From positions 1 to 64,000 of the forward strand of contig CAMCKZ010000002.1 in NCBI GenBank assembly GCA_945875545.1: a stretch of DNA of 64,000 nucleotides. The letters run 5' to 3'. The translations under genes were made by a program, and so were the position numbers. This stretch comes from Polyangium aurulentum. GTDB lineage: Bacteria; Myxococcota_A; Polyangia; Polyangiales; Polyangiaceae. Of the stretch, positions 26,101 to 34,864 are shown in pieces. The notes below the pieces were generated by a model. It was not told the origin of the DNA. It saw only the letters and a program-made list of their open reading frames with translations, and made no database searches. The first letter of the stretch is position 1. Each line of letters opens with the position of its first letter.

Positions 26101-29100
26101 GCGAGACCGCGGCCTTGATGCGCGCATCGATGACGACCGCGATCTCATCCCATCGACCAAATGTACTTGCAGTCCGCAAGTATCCGTCGAGGGCGCCGCG
26201 GTGCTCCACGAACGCCTCGAAGGCCTCGCGGTAAAGCTCGCAGGCGGTCGAAATTTCGCTCAGATCGTTCTCGAAAATTTCCGCGGCTCGGGCCAATGCG
26301 TGCGCCCCATCTGGACGGGCGCCGAGGGCTCGCCCCTTGGCCGTGAGAACCGTCGCCAACTGCCGGCGGTCGCCACGATCCGCGTGAATTCGCACGAGGG
26401 CATCGACGAGCGGGGCCATGGTGGGATCAAGCTCGAAGGCGCGCCCGTAGTGAATGACGGCCTCGTTCGCGTCGTTTCGGACCCTCTCGAAATGGCCGCC
26501 AAGTTCGAAGAGCAACTCCGCGCGCTCCTGCGCCGAACGGACCGTTTCAAGGGCACGACGGAGCAAGGATTCGACCTCTGCGTCGTTCCCGCGCCGACGC
26601 TCGAGGGCCGCCATTTGGCGAAGCGCGCGCGCACTCGAAGGCTCTAGTTTGAGGACCTCTTCGTAGAACGGACGCGCCTGCTCGGGGCGGTCGAGAACCT
26701 CGCCCCACCACCGCGCCATGTGGAGGCAAAGCGCCAAGCGCGCCTTCGTTTCGAGGGGGCCCGCGAGCCAGTCGGCCACCGCACCAACCACATCGGGCCA
26801 GCGACCGGAATTACTGGCAATTCGCTCGACACACGCTGCTGCGGGGGCCGAGGTAGGCTCGTCGCTGAGGGCATTCAAAAATGCCTCGAAGGCTTGCTCG
26901 GGGTCGGCCAGCGGACCTTCAAAAACATCGCCGATCTCGAGCAGGAATACCGATCGCTCCGCACCCTCGGAGGCGGTGTCGAGCTGCGACAAACGGAGTT
27001 CCACGAGGGCATCCCAGCGCTTGGCCGCGCGAAGGCATTTGGCCAATTCGGATTGGGTCTCGGGAGTGGAACTCGCCCCGTCGAGGGCGACGGCCAAGTC
27101 GGCTTCGAGGTCTGCGTCGTGAAGGTGCGTACGGGCGTGTTCCATCGCGCGGCGCAAATGCACGCCCCGGTTTTCACCCTCACACGAGGTCGCGAGCTCT
27201 CGTTCGAGGGCGACCACATCGCCATGGCGACCCGCGCGCAGAAGCAACTCAAGGCGCGCCTCGGCGAGAGGACCCTCGGCAGATGAAAGAGCCTCTGCTC
27301 CGAGGATTTGCAGTGCTTCGTCGTCGGCCTCGAGGGAGCCCACGAGAATATGCACCGCGCGAAGTACCCACGCGGAACGCTCCTCGGCGTCGATGAGGGA
27401 TTTGCTGTGCTCCACCAAACGCAAGACCGAGTCGACCAAGTCTCGCGGATGCCCGCCCTGCTCGTCGATGGCGACGACCGCCCGCAGTGCCGAAAGATTG
27501 GCGGGGTCCATGTGCAATACACGGAACCAAATCTCGCGCGCTTGGCTTGGCGCTTGAAGTTTCTCGGCGGCGAGGCGCGCACGCTGCGAGAGCACGTTGA
27601 TGCGGGCTTCACCGTCGACGACGTCTGCGAGGCGGTCAAGAGTTCCGTCGACGGCAGGCCAATCGCCTTCGAGTTGGTAAAGGCGTGCGAGCTTGCCAAG
27701 AGCCTCGGGATCTTCGCCTTTGAGGTCGAGAACGTAGCGCCAAGTGTCGATGGCCCGACGACGATCGCCCAGGCGATCTGCAGCAATATCGGCGATGCGA
27801 GCCCGAATGCGGGCCTCTTGCGTTTCGGACGTTGCGAATTCCAATCGCGAGACGAGAACGCCGTCGAGGGCCTCCCACTGACCGCGCTGTTCGTAGATTC
27901 GTTCGAGGCCGTCGAGGGCTTCGGTGTTCTGGCGGTCGTAGGTTTGAACGAGCTCCAAGTACGCCGCCAACGCGCCGTCGGCGTTGTCCACATGCTCTTC
28001 GCGAAGCTTCGCCAAGCGAAGGAGCAGTTCCACACGGCTCGCGTCGTTGTCGGCTTGCGCGACCCGCAGTGCCACGACCTTTTCGAGCTCGTCCCAGCTC
28101 TCGAGGGAGTCGTAGATGCGATCAAGTTCTTGCAAGGGCCTCGCGGCATTTGGCTGCGCGTCGTGGGCCCGGCGGTACACGGCCTCGGCCCGCGAAATGT
28201 CGCCGAGTTCGCTCTCAATCACGTCCGCGAGGGCGAGCTCCAAACCCAAACGTTCGTCGCCATGGGAGACGCGGGCGATGCCCTCTTCGAAGGCCTGCGC
28301 CACCGATTCCCAGCCGTCTTCTACGCGTTCCGCCAGTCGCTTGGCGAGCTCAAGGGACCGCTCGTCGGCGGCGTCAAGGCGCAGAAGATACAGCGAAACG
28401 CCCAGCGCCCGAACATCGTCGCTTAGAGTGACCTCGTAGACTTTCGCGAGCCGCACGCCTTCGTCGACCCGCTCGCCGGCGTCGGTGCAGTGCCGCAACA
28501 AGCGAGCCAGGGCCGTCGCCAATCGCTCACCATCGCCCGCGTTCTCAAGCCACGGCACGAGGTATTCGCGCGCCTCGACGATGCCAACTCCGGCACCAAT
28601 CGCCCGTTCGAGAAGCTCGTAAGCTTCGATGCGCGAAGGCTCAAAAGCCAGCACATCGACGGCCGCGCGGACGGCGACCGCTGCACGCCCGGGCAGCCCC
28701 AATGCCAGCGCCGCAAACCGAAGGCGAAGAGTCGTGGCCTCGTTGCCATCGTGGGCAACCTCGACGTGCCGCTCCAGCGTCGCCGCCAGTTCATCGCGCT
28801 GCCCCGTTCGCTCGTAAATTCGTTCCAAATGCGAAAGAGCTGCCGCAAGCCTTTCGTCGATCGACAGGGCCGCGCGCAGTAGGCCAATCGCCCGCCCGTC
28901 ATCGCGAAGCGCTGAATCGGCGCTGGAGGCCCCTTCAAGGAGCCATGTCGCCCGCTGCTCATCGGAGCTGCCCGGCGATGCCGCGAGGCTCTCTAGGGCC
29001 TCCACAAGCTCACCATGGCCCCCTACGAGGCCCGCCAGTCGCTGCGCCTGCTTCAAGGCCGCATCGGCGTCGTCCGCCACGACGAGAAGCTTAAGTGCCG

Positions 29101-32100
29101 CCGCAAAAGCTGCGGGTGCGTCGCCGAGGCTCTCTTCGTGAAGGCGCACGAGACGCGCAAGAATCGCCGCCTGCTCGTGGGCTTCCGAGGTTGTGCGGAG
29201 TTCGACTTCAAGCGAGCGAGCGACGCTTTCGAGACGGCCCGCTTGTTCGTCGATGCGCGCCAAGACCCTGGCTGCAGCTTGCGCGGCTGCGGGCACTTCG
29301 AGGAGCTGTTCGAGGGCAGTCAGAGCATCGCTGTAATCCGCGTCTTCGTTCAACACTTCTTCGTAAAGTGCGACGGCCCGATCTGCCTGGTTCAACCGTT
29401 CGAAGACGACGCGCGCGAGGCGGCAATGCAGCCGCGGCCGGTAGTCTCCACGCACCGTGAGCCGCTGCTGTTCGAGAAGTTCGGCAAGATCGCTCCAGCG
29501 GTTTTCGAGCTCAAACAGGGCAGAGAGACGCCCCTGCGCGACGGCGTCGTCGCTGCGAATCGCCAGCACATCGCGGTAGGCGTCGATGGCGGCGCCCACG
29601 TCTGCCATGTGCGTTTCAAGGGTGGCCGCTACCTCAAGACCGAGGGTAATTCGTTCATCATCGGCCACGGTGAGGGAGCGTGCGCGGCAGGCGTCGAGAA
29701 GAGCCCGGTAGTCTCCAATGCGGCGAAACGAAGCTTGGGCAGCTTCAAAAAGTGGGCGGTCTGCTCCGCCCGGTGCCAACGCTTTTTCATAGGCCTGCGC
29801 CGCGCGGCGATCGTCCTTCAGATGGTCGGTTGCAAGGCGTGCCACGCGGGTCCACAGGAGGCTCGCCTCACCGGGATCGTGACCCTCAACGCCGCGTGCG
29901 CGGGTCGTCAAAAAGTCGGCCAGCTCGGCGTGACGGGCAAGGCGCGACAAGAGTGTTTCCAGCTCCCGCGCCACATCTTCGTTCGACCCATCGAGCTCAA
30001 ACGACGAACGAAAACGGTCAAGCGCGCCCTCGCCATCGCCAAGTTCTTCGAGGGCAAATGCGCCGAGCCGTGCGAGCAGCAACGCACCGACACGCGCGGG
30101 CTCCCGACGGGCAAGCGCGCCCGCCGCCGCCAGATACGCGACGCCCTCGGAGGTGCGTCGCGCCAGGCGTTCTGCGTCGTCGATGGCACCCTCGGAATAG
30201 CCATAACCGAGGCGCTCAAGGGCCGTGTCGAAAGCCAGTTTCGACTGGCCGTCGGCGTCGTGAAGACGACTCAATTCCGCGAGGCGCTCGTCTTGCTCAA
30301 GGCCCGTAGTGGCGTTCGCAATCGTGCGAAGCGTGCGAAGAAGGCGACGGGCGTCTCCGGTCTCGCGAAACAACACTTCGAGGCGAGCCGAAAACCGCGC
30401 CGCCTCGGAACCCGTGCAGAATACATCAAGAGCCACGCGAGCTTCATCGAGCCCTCCGCGTGCCGCCGCCTCGTAGGCATCGACCGCAGCGTTCGCGTCA
30501 GCAAGAGGCCCCGCCAGCAATTCGCCCAGACGAAACGAAAGGTCGGCCCGCTCCGATTCTACGGACGAACGCTCGCACCGGCGCTCCAAGATCGCGCGCA
30601 AGGCAACCCACGACTGCTCTTGCCGATGAAGGCGCTCGATCGCATCGAAGGCATCGAAGGCATCGGCGGCGTCACTCTCTGCGTCCAACACCGCGTGCCA
30701 CGTGGCCACTGCGGCATCGGTGCGCGACGCGCGACCCTCTTGAAGCCGTGCGAGGCGGCGCAAAATGGCCAGGCGCGCGCCGGGTTCAACACCGAGGTTC
30801 AGCCGAAGAGCCAAAAGGCCCTCGAGCCCATCGTCGTCGTTTTGATGAGCAAAAATGCTCTCAAGACGTTCAACGGCCTTGGGCTCGTGGGTGTCTTTGA
30901 CCTCCGCGAGGAGCACCGCCACGGCGGCAGCCAGGCGGCCCGCACGTTCTTCAAATTCTGCGAGGGCGAGGCGGTACGTCGTGACGATGGCACTCCCCGC
31001 GGCGAGCGACGCCAAGATGGAACCAAAGGCCTGCGCCGAGCGCTCAATGGCCGTTGCCCCAACGAACCCCGCGACAACCGCCAGCAGCTCGTCGTCGGCG
31101 GGATCAATGCAGAGTGCATGAATACGTGCCGCATGCTCTTCGTCTGCCGAAGTCCCTTGCGTTCGGGCGAGGTCGGCGACGCTTAGCCAATGCGCCTTGC
31201 GGTCCCCGGCGGGGCGATCATCGGCCGCGAGTGACCGATGAAGGAGAGACAGCGCTGCGAGGTCGCCGGCCGCTGTGAGAAGTTTGATGAGCAAGCTTGC
31301 CGCCGCGTCTCGCACCTCGGCGCGCAGGACAAGGGCCTCAAGAAGGGCCCGCGCGTCGACGTGGGTCGCGTGCGAATCCAGGACGATTTCCAAGCCTGCG
31401 ATGGCACCGGGCGCATCATTTGCGGCACCGGCCAAGAGTCGCGCGAGCGAAACACGTGAAGCAACGCGCGTTTCGGTCGTCTGAGCTTCGTGGACCTGCC
31501 GTTCGAGGAGCTGGCGCAGTTTTTGCGTTTCGCCGGCGCGGGCCAGGAGATCCGCGAGGGGTTCGGCCAACGCACCGTGCAGCCCATGCTCTTCGATGGC
31601 GGCCTCGAGAACCCGGGCGGCGCCCGCGGCATCTTGGAAACCTGTATCATGCACGCGAGCCAAACGGAGCTGCAGCTCGCGACGCTGCCCGCCATCGGTG
31701 GCGCGATCGAGGGCCGTTTCGAGAACGGTCTTCAGTCGCTCAAATTGCCCCGCCGATTCGTAAATGCCGGAAAGCAGGACCACCGCGCGCGCGAACAGCG
31801 GGCTCTCGGGGCCGTACGCCTCGAGCACCGGTGCCACGCGGGCCGGATCTTGATGAGCCCTCCAGGATGTGGCTGCCCACGCGAGACCAAATTCTCCGGG
31901 CACTTCTTCAAGCGCGCGCCGGGCCTCAAGTACCGCGAGCAAACGCTCCGCCGCACCTTGAGAGAAAGCAGCCTCCAACACGAGTTCGAGGGGCGCGTCT
32001 CCGACGGGGACACACGCAAGCGCGTCGAGGCGGGCCTCAAGAGCGGCGGGCCCGTTGCCTTCGCGCTCCTGCAAATTTCCTATGCGTAGCGCGAGATGGC

Positions 32101-33205
32101 CACGAGCCTCACCCCGCGCGGCCTCGCGAAGGATGCTAAGTACACGCAGTTGCGCCGGGGGCTCATTCGACGCCTCGACGATGGGCCAAAGCGCCGTGGC
32201 GGCATCGACGTGAGATCCGTCAAGGTCGAGCGCACGCTCAAGAGATTTTCGAGCGCGGTCGGTCTTCTCTTTTCGAACCGTCCACACCCGGGCCGTCGCC
32301 AGGAGAATGGCAACCTTCGCGGCTATCGATTCTTCGCGGGCCTCTTGCCCCTCGAGCAAACGAATAAGCTCGTCCCACTTTTGCGACTCCTCGAAGAGCC
32401 CTTCGAGTTCGCCGAAACGTGCAAGCTGCAAGTATTTCTTTTTTAGCGCTTCAACTGCGCGGCGGTCAGCGGGGTCTTCGTTGAGAACGCGCCGCCATGC
32501 AGAAGCCGACAGCGTTTCGTCTGCGAGCCGCTCGCTTGCCACGAGGGCGAGCTTCGCAAGTACCGCAATTCGCTGGCTTTTATCGACGGTCGCGCGCACC
32601 TGCGCCTCAAGGGTATCGGCGAGAGCCCCGAACTCTTTCGCGCGCTCATGAAACTGGGCGAGGGCAACGAGCGCTTCCAGGTTCTGCGGATTGTCCGCCG
32701 CGACGGCCTGCCACAACGGAACGCACACCTCGGGTTTTTTAACCCGCTCCATCGCGAGCTTCGCGAGCTCAAACCGCCTGGCGCGCCGCTCCGCCTCATT
32801 GGTGCTGGCCTCAATCAGCCTGCGCTCCAGAAGCACGAGCTTCTCCCAATCGCGGCGCTTCTCGTACATGGGCCGGAGCTGCGCGACCGCTGGATCGTAC
32901 CCGTCGCGAAGGACCAGCACCCTCTCCAGCAGCTTGATCGCCTCGGCCTGATTGGCAAAGCGCACGACGAACATGTCCGCGGCCTTCATCAGCAACTCGA
33001 TGGCTTCGCCCACATCGCTCACGGTTTCGGCGAGTTGTACGAGGACCTTCGCATACTCGGTATACCGCTTAGCAGCCTCAAACTTCTCGAGGCTCGCGCG
33101 CAGTTCGACTACTTTCGCGTCGCGTGCCGCCTCATCGAGATGCGGGTTGCTGGGGGAGGAGGTCGAAGCGTCCGACGTGGTCGGGAGGTCGTTGCCGTTC
33201 GTCAT
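23159..33205 (-). CDS. Giant cytoplasmic TPR protein (GltI/AgmK-like)
   Basis: 3,348 residues from the ATG at 33205. Almost the whole length is tandem TPR and TPR-like helix pairs (for example RAIDAYRNQSELDDRNLQVL and AISAFEKALALEPSHRDSL); there is no signal peptide or membrane helix. The last ~300 residues form a distinct domain with SYVGQRVLSGASPLEMAFLAGRHMAMHR and a YLEIKVLFFAALC segment. In Myxococcus xanthus a protein of similar size and make-up, GltI (AgmK), belongs to the gliding complex. The position beside GltC-, GltD-, GltE- and GltG-like genes supports that assignment. It may act as a cytoplasmic scaffold. Sequence identity could not be measured here. Confidence 0.8.
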   Translation of the reverse strand: MTNGNDLPTTSDASTSSPSNPHLDEAARDAKVVELRASLEKFEAAKRYTEYAKVLVQLAETVSDVGEAIELLMKAADMFVVRFANQAEAIKLLERVLVLRDGYDPAVAQLRPMYEKRRDWEKLVLLERRLIEASTNEAERRARRFELAKLAMERVKKPEVCVPLWQAVAADNPQNLEALVALAQFHERAKEFGALADTLEAQVRATVDKSQRIAVLAKLALVASERLADETLSASAWRRVLNEDPADRRAVEALKKKYLQLARFGELEGLFEESQKWDELIRLLEGQEAREESIAAKVAILLATARVWTVRKEKTDRARKSLERALDLDGSHVDAATALWPIVEASNEPPAQLRVLSILREAARGEARGHLALRIGNLQEREGNGPAALEARLDALACVPVGDAPLELVLEAAFSQGAAERLLAVLEARRALEEVPGEFGLAWAATSWRAHQDPARVAPVLEAYGPESPLFARAVVLLSGIYESAGQFERLKTVLETALDRATDGGQRRELQLRLARVHDTGFQDAAGAARVLEAAIEEHGLHGALAEPLADLLARAGETQKLRQLLERQVHEAQTTETRVASRVSLARLLAGAANDAPGAIAGLEIVLDSHATHVDARALLEALVLRAEVRDAAASLLIKLLTAAGDLAALSLLHRSLAADDRPAGDRKAHWLSVADLARTQGTSADEEHAARIHALCIDPADDELLAVVAGFVGATAIERSAQAFGSILASLAAGSAIVTTYRLALAEFEERAGRLAAAVAVLLAEVKDTHEPKAVERLESIFAHQNDDDGLEGLLALRLNLGVEPGARLAILRRLARLQEGRASRTDAAVATWHAVLDAESDAADAFDAFDAIERLHRQEQSWVALRAILERRCERSSVESERADLSFRLGELLAGPLADANAAVDAYEAAARGGLDEARVALDVFCTGSEAARFSARLEVLFRETGDARRLLRTLRTIANATTGLEQDERLAELSRLHDADGQSKLAFDTALERLGYGYSEGAIDDAERLARRTSEGVAYLAAAGALARREPARVGALLLARLGAFALEELGDGEGALDRFRSSFELDGSNEDVARELETLLSRLARHAELADFLTTRARGVEGHDPGEASLLWTRVARLATDHLKDDRRAAQAYEKALAPGGADRPLFEAAQASFRRIGDYRALLDACRARSLTVADDERITLGLEVAATLETHMADVGAAIDAYRDVLAIRSDDAVAQGRLSALFELENRWSDLAELLEQQRLTVRGDYRPRLHCRLARVVFERLNQADRAVALYEEVLNEDADYSDALTALEQLLEVPAAAQAAARVLARIDEQAGRLESVARSLEVELRTTSEAHEQAAILARLVRLHEESLGDAPAAFAAALKLLVVADDADAALKQAQRLAGLVGGHGELVEALESLAASPGSSDEQRATWLLEGASSADSALRDDGRAIGLLRAALSIDERLAAALSHLERIYERTGQRDELAATLERHVEVAHDGNEATTLRLRFAALALGLPGRAAVAVRAAVDVLAFEPSRIEAYELLERAIGAGVGIVEAREYLVPWLENAGDGERLATALARLLRHCTDAGERVDEGVRLAKVYEVTLSDDVRALGVSLYLLRLDAADERSLELAKRLAERVEDGWESVAQAFEEGIARVSHGDERLGLELALADVIESELGDISRAEAVYRRAHDAQPNAARPLQELDRIYDSLESWDELEKVVALRVAQADNDASRVELLLRLAKLREEHVDNADGALAAYLELVQTYDRQNTEALDGLERIYEQRGQWEALDGVLVSRLEFATSETQEARIRARIADIAADRLGDRRRAIDTWRYVLDLKGEDPEALGKLARLYQLEGDWPAVDGTLDRLADVVDGEARINVLSQRARLAAEKLQAPSQAREIWFRVLHMDPANLSALRAVVAIDEQGGHPRDLVDSVLRLVEHSKSLIDAEERSAWVLRAVHILVGSLEADDEALQILGAEALSSAEGPLAEARLELLLRAGRHGDVVALERELATSCEGENRGVHLRRAMEHARTHLHDADLEADLAVALDGASSTPETQSELAKCLRAAKRWDALVELRLSQLDTASEGAERSVFLLEIGDVFEGPLADPEQAFEAFLNALSDEPTSAPAAACVERIASNSGRWPDVVGAVADWLAGPLETKARLALCLHMARWWGEVLDRPEQARPFYEEVLKLEPSSARALRQMAALERRRGNDAEVESLLRRALETVRSAQERAELLFELGGHFERVRNDANEAVIHYGRAFELDPTMAPLVDALVRIHADRGDRRQLATVLTAKGRALGARPDGAHALARAAEIFENDLSEISTACELYREAFEAFVEHRGALDGYLRTASTFGRWDEIAVVIDARIKAAVSPRERVELLVRGADLRLEQFLDSEGAVTMLEAALELDPSEQRAYAILSRAYRHMRRFDALVGTYERHLGAATSLSDKASIYGQLGEALFEAGEFERAIDAYRNQSELDDRNLQVLEVLARLYEKTGDVVQALDTLQRLGDRLVEPKRRAEAFVKAAQILDERMGDRTGARQLYLRAIDSNPDDLQCLRWLARIAVDDGDFAAAARFFDREQSLLVEPIERSACLVRLADVRSKYLDDSQGAEFALETALELDPDSEAAAERLVDGFIQAQAWAKAQSCLNLLTRKAGHRPREEQHGLFVKLGRTCAELGADEKALRAYTSAHQLDAQDHAILLVMAGVAVKLNDPNAGLAHLQKLTTLLPTSEVELLVEAHAKMGAIYRSQAHARLAISAFEKALALEPSHRDSLRGVIELYTEAEDWRQVVAFKREELDATLDGDARYGLLLDIADVLVDKEKNVPKAIDALDEARELRPLELPLLHRLMALYQQLEDWRRVIETVERIIAAEPDPIRRSRYVYTVAQLYRDKEQDADRALQLFEEALDANPRLLEAFERVNKILTQRKDWKSLERAFRRMVKRLQTASISDADLHFKLWHNLGLIYRDRLVEPNAAIEAFKMATQYKPDEAVERQILAELYEATGQIDSAVGEHCLVLAKDPLRVDPYRSLYKLYARQGDADRTWCMSSALVFLKKADDDERRFFEANRGEGLPKIRARLDNEHWVRNVFHKDDNLFVGKVFEMIAPAAAKARMNQLVGARQVPALDSKARQDATSTVTAVTTLRWAADVLGVRAPDVYLREDEPNAFVCAGIAPPVSYVGQRVLSGASPLEMAFLAGRHMAMHRGEHVIRTLFPTYLEIKVLFFAALCIVRQDVEVDPSIEAAVKATAADLERLIETREKENLRVVVQRFLEGGQVADLKRWVQAVEFTSCRAGFLLCGDLDVARRMVLAEPTVAGDPSPQDKLREVMLFSVSDAYFGLRKTLGIALV

Positions 33206-33824
33206 GGTAGTTATGAAACCAGCTAAAAAAAGAGGGGCGTGCGCGCCAAAAATCGTACCATTTGACGAGGCCTCGGCGAAGGCCAACGCGACCAGCGCCG
33301 CGAATAATCTCGCCGGTTTCGCTCCGTGACAGCCCGAACCACCGCGCGCGAAAAGGCACCGGCGCAATGGCCTGTCGCCGCGCCGCCGCCGAGTCCGACC
33401 ATCGCGTGTGTGGAGGGCCGCGATGACCTCTCGCGCGCGCCCCAAGCGCCCATGCCGTTCTAGCCGCGAGGGTCCACGCGAGCCCTGCGCGCAGACACCG
33501 GAACGCCTCCGGCCCTTAAACGTCTCCGGCCCTTAGGCGGACGCTGGGAAACGGCGGGCCACCCCCAAATCGTCGTTTCGGCTCGTCAAAATACAGAGCC
33601 CTGTTTTCCCTCGCGGTTGGTTTTCGGCGAGGGTCTTGCTTGATGGCGTCCGCGTTTCCAAGCACAGTTCGAAAAACGCTTAGCTCGCCGAGGCTGCCTC
33701 CCTCGGGCTGTCTTGATCGACGACGCGCCGATTTGAGGCGCCGCGCGGCTCCCAACATCCGCGCGAACAGGCCCCGTTTCGCTCGAATGTGCCGACGGCG
33801 GGGGCCCTGTCAATGAAAATCGGT
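33206..33824. other. 619-bp intergenic region before the giant TPR gene
   Basis: No convincing gene; short open frames here lack family features and ribosome-binding sites. It holds a gene-end repeat (copy D) and a 16-base direct repeat (33503-33518 and 33520-33535, one mismatch). A TTGACA on the minus strand (33808-33813) lacks a good -10. The promoter of the giant gene should lie here. Confidence 0.5.
33616..33636. repeat. Dispersed gene-end repeat, copy D
   Basis: Contains GGTTTTCGGCGAGGGTC, sharing the core with copies A, B, C and E. Located about 190 bases downstream of the TPR lipoprotein stop. Confidence 0.6.
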
Positions 33825-34778
33825 CTAATCGACCGAGCCGCCCGCCTGTGTGGCGAGAGAGCGAACCGCTTCGCACTGGTTGCGGTACCGCGGCGCCATC
33901 GCCGACTTGCAGACAAGCTTGTTGAACTTCTTGAGATTGCCGATGGCGGCGGTTGCCTCTCCGGCAGTCGCTGCCTGGATGCGCCCCAAATTGAAGTAGG
34001 CAATGTGTTCGCCCTTCATCGGGTCGTTGCACTCGCCGCACGCATCTTTCGCGAGCTTAAACTCCGCGAGTGCCGCCGCCGAATCGGCCTTTTTGTCCAT
34101 GAGATCGCCCAAGAGCGAGTGGAGCGTAAACGCCGTTTTGTCGCCGGCCTTCACGAACTTTATGCCCGCACGCACGACACTCTCGGCGAAATCGCGGTAC
34201 CCGAGAGAGCTGTAAGTCTCCGCGAGCGGCCCATAAAAAAGCGTGTTCTCCGGCGTTGTCTCGATGGCCTTGCTGTACGCCTTCAAGGCCCCGGTTTCGT
34301 CGTCGAGATTGAGCAAAACTTCTGCCAAATCGAATTGCGCGTCGGCCAAGTTGGGGTCTTTCGCGAAGGCTTGCTCGAGGGGCTCTTTGGCTTCGTTCCA
34401 CGCGGTCGGCCCGGAAGCCGTTGCCGCGAGTTTCATGAGCGCCAAACCATGCATGTAGAATGCAGATGCCCGCGTAGGATCGGCCTTCTCGACCCGACTC
34501 GCCGCCTGCGCAAGTTTTGCCCAGTCTTCTTTCTTCTTGAGCGAATTCAGCAGTTTGTCGTGGGCAAACAGGTTCGCCGGGTCGAGGTTCGACGCCTGAT
34601 CGTACTTCGAAATGGCCTCCTCGAGATTGGCACCACGGGCCTTGTCTCCCTCGTTCACAAGCTCGGCAGCTTCTTTTGCCGTCAGGCTGCAACCTTGGAT
34701 CGAGAACGATGCAAGCGCCGCGAGCGAGGCAAAAACCGGGAAAGCGGAGGTGAACGGGGAAACAAAAATCTGGCGCAT
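33825..34778 (-). CDS. TPR lipoprotein
   Basis: 317 residues from the ATG at 34778 (MRQIFVSPF). The signal peptide ends in a lipobox (SFSIQGC), so it is lipid-anchored. The mature part is TPR: ANLEEAISKYDQASNLDPANLFAHDKL, DPNLADAQFDLAEVLLNLDDETGALKAYSKAI and further repeats. A CGEC pair lies near residue 255. It lies 86 bases after the GltG-like gene and is probably in the same operon. Likely a periplasmic scaffold of the same complex. Confidence 0.8.
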   Translation of the reverse strand: MRQIFVSPFTSAFPVFASLAALASFSIQGCSLTAKEAAELVNEGDKARGANLEEAISKYDQASNLDPANLFAHDKLLNSLKKKEDWAKLAQAASRVEKADPTRASAFYMHGLALMKLAATASGPTAWNEAKEPLEQAFAKDPNLADAQFDLAEVLLNLDDETGALKAYSKAIETTPENTLFYGPLAETYSSLGYRDFAESVVRAGIKFVKAGDKTAFTLHSLLGDLMDKKADSAAALAEFKLAKDACGECNDPMKGEHIAYFNLGRIQAATAGEATAAIGNLKKFNKLVCKSAMAPRYRNQCEAVRSLATQAGGSVD

Positions 34779-34864
34779 GGTATGGATGGAAGGCTGGAAG
34801 GCTTTTTGAAAAGGCTGTTTGCTGCAAAAAAAACCGTCAGGTGCGGGCGTCGAGGAACGAGCGA

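Noticed and set aside
29015-31186. Long plus-strand open frames inside the giant TPR gene
   Set aside because: GC-rich codon bias creates long antisense frames; compositions are Arg/Ala-rich without domains, whereas the minus strand shows clear TPRs.
33785-33813. TTGACA on the minus strand as promoter of the giant TPR gene
   Set aside because: No acceptable -10 box at 16-18 bases, and it lies about 600 bases from the start codon.
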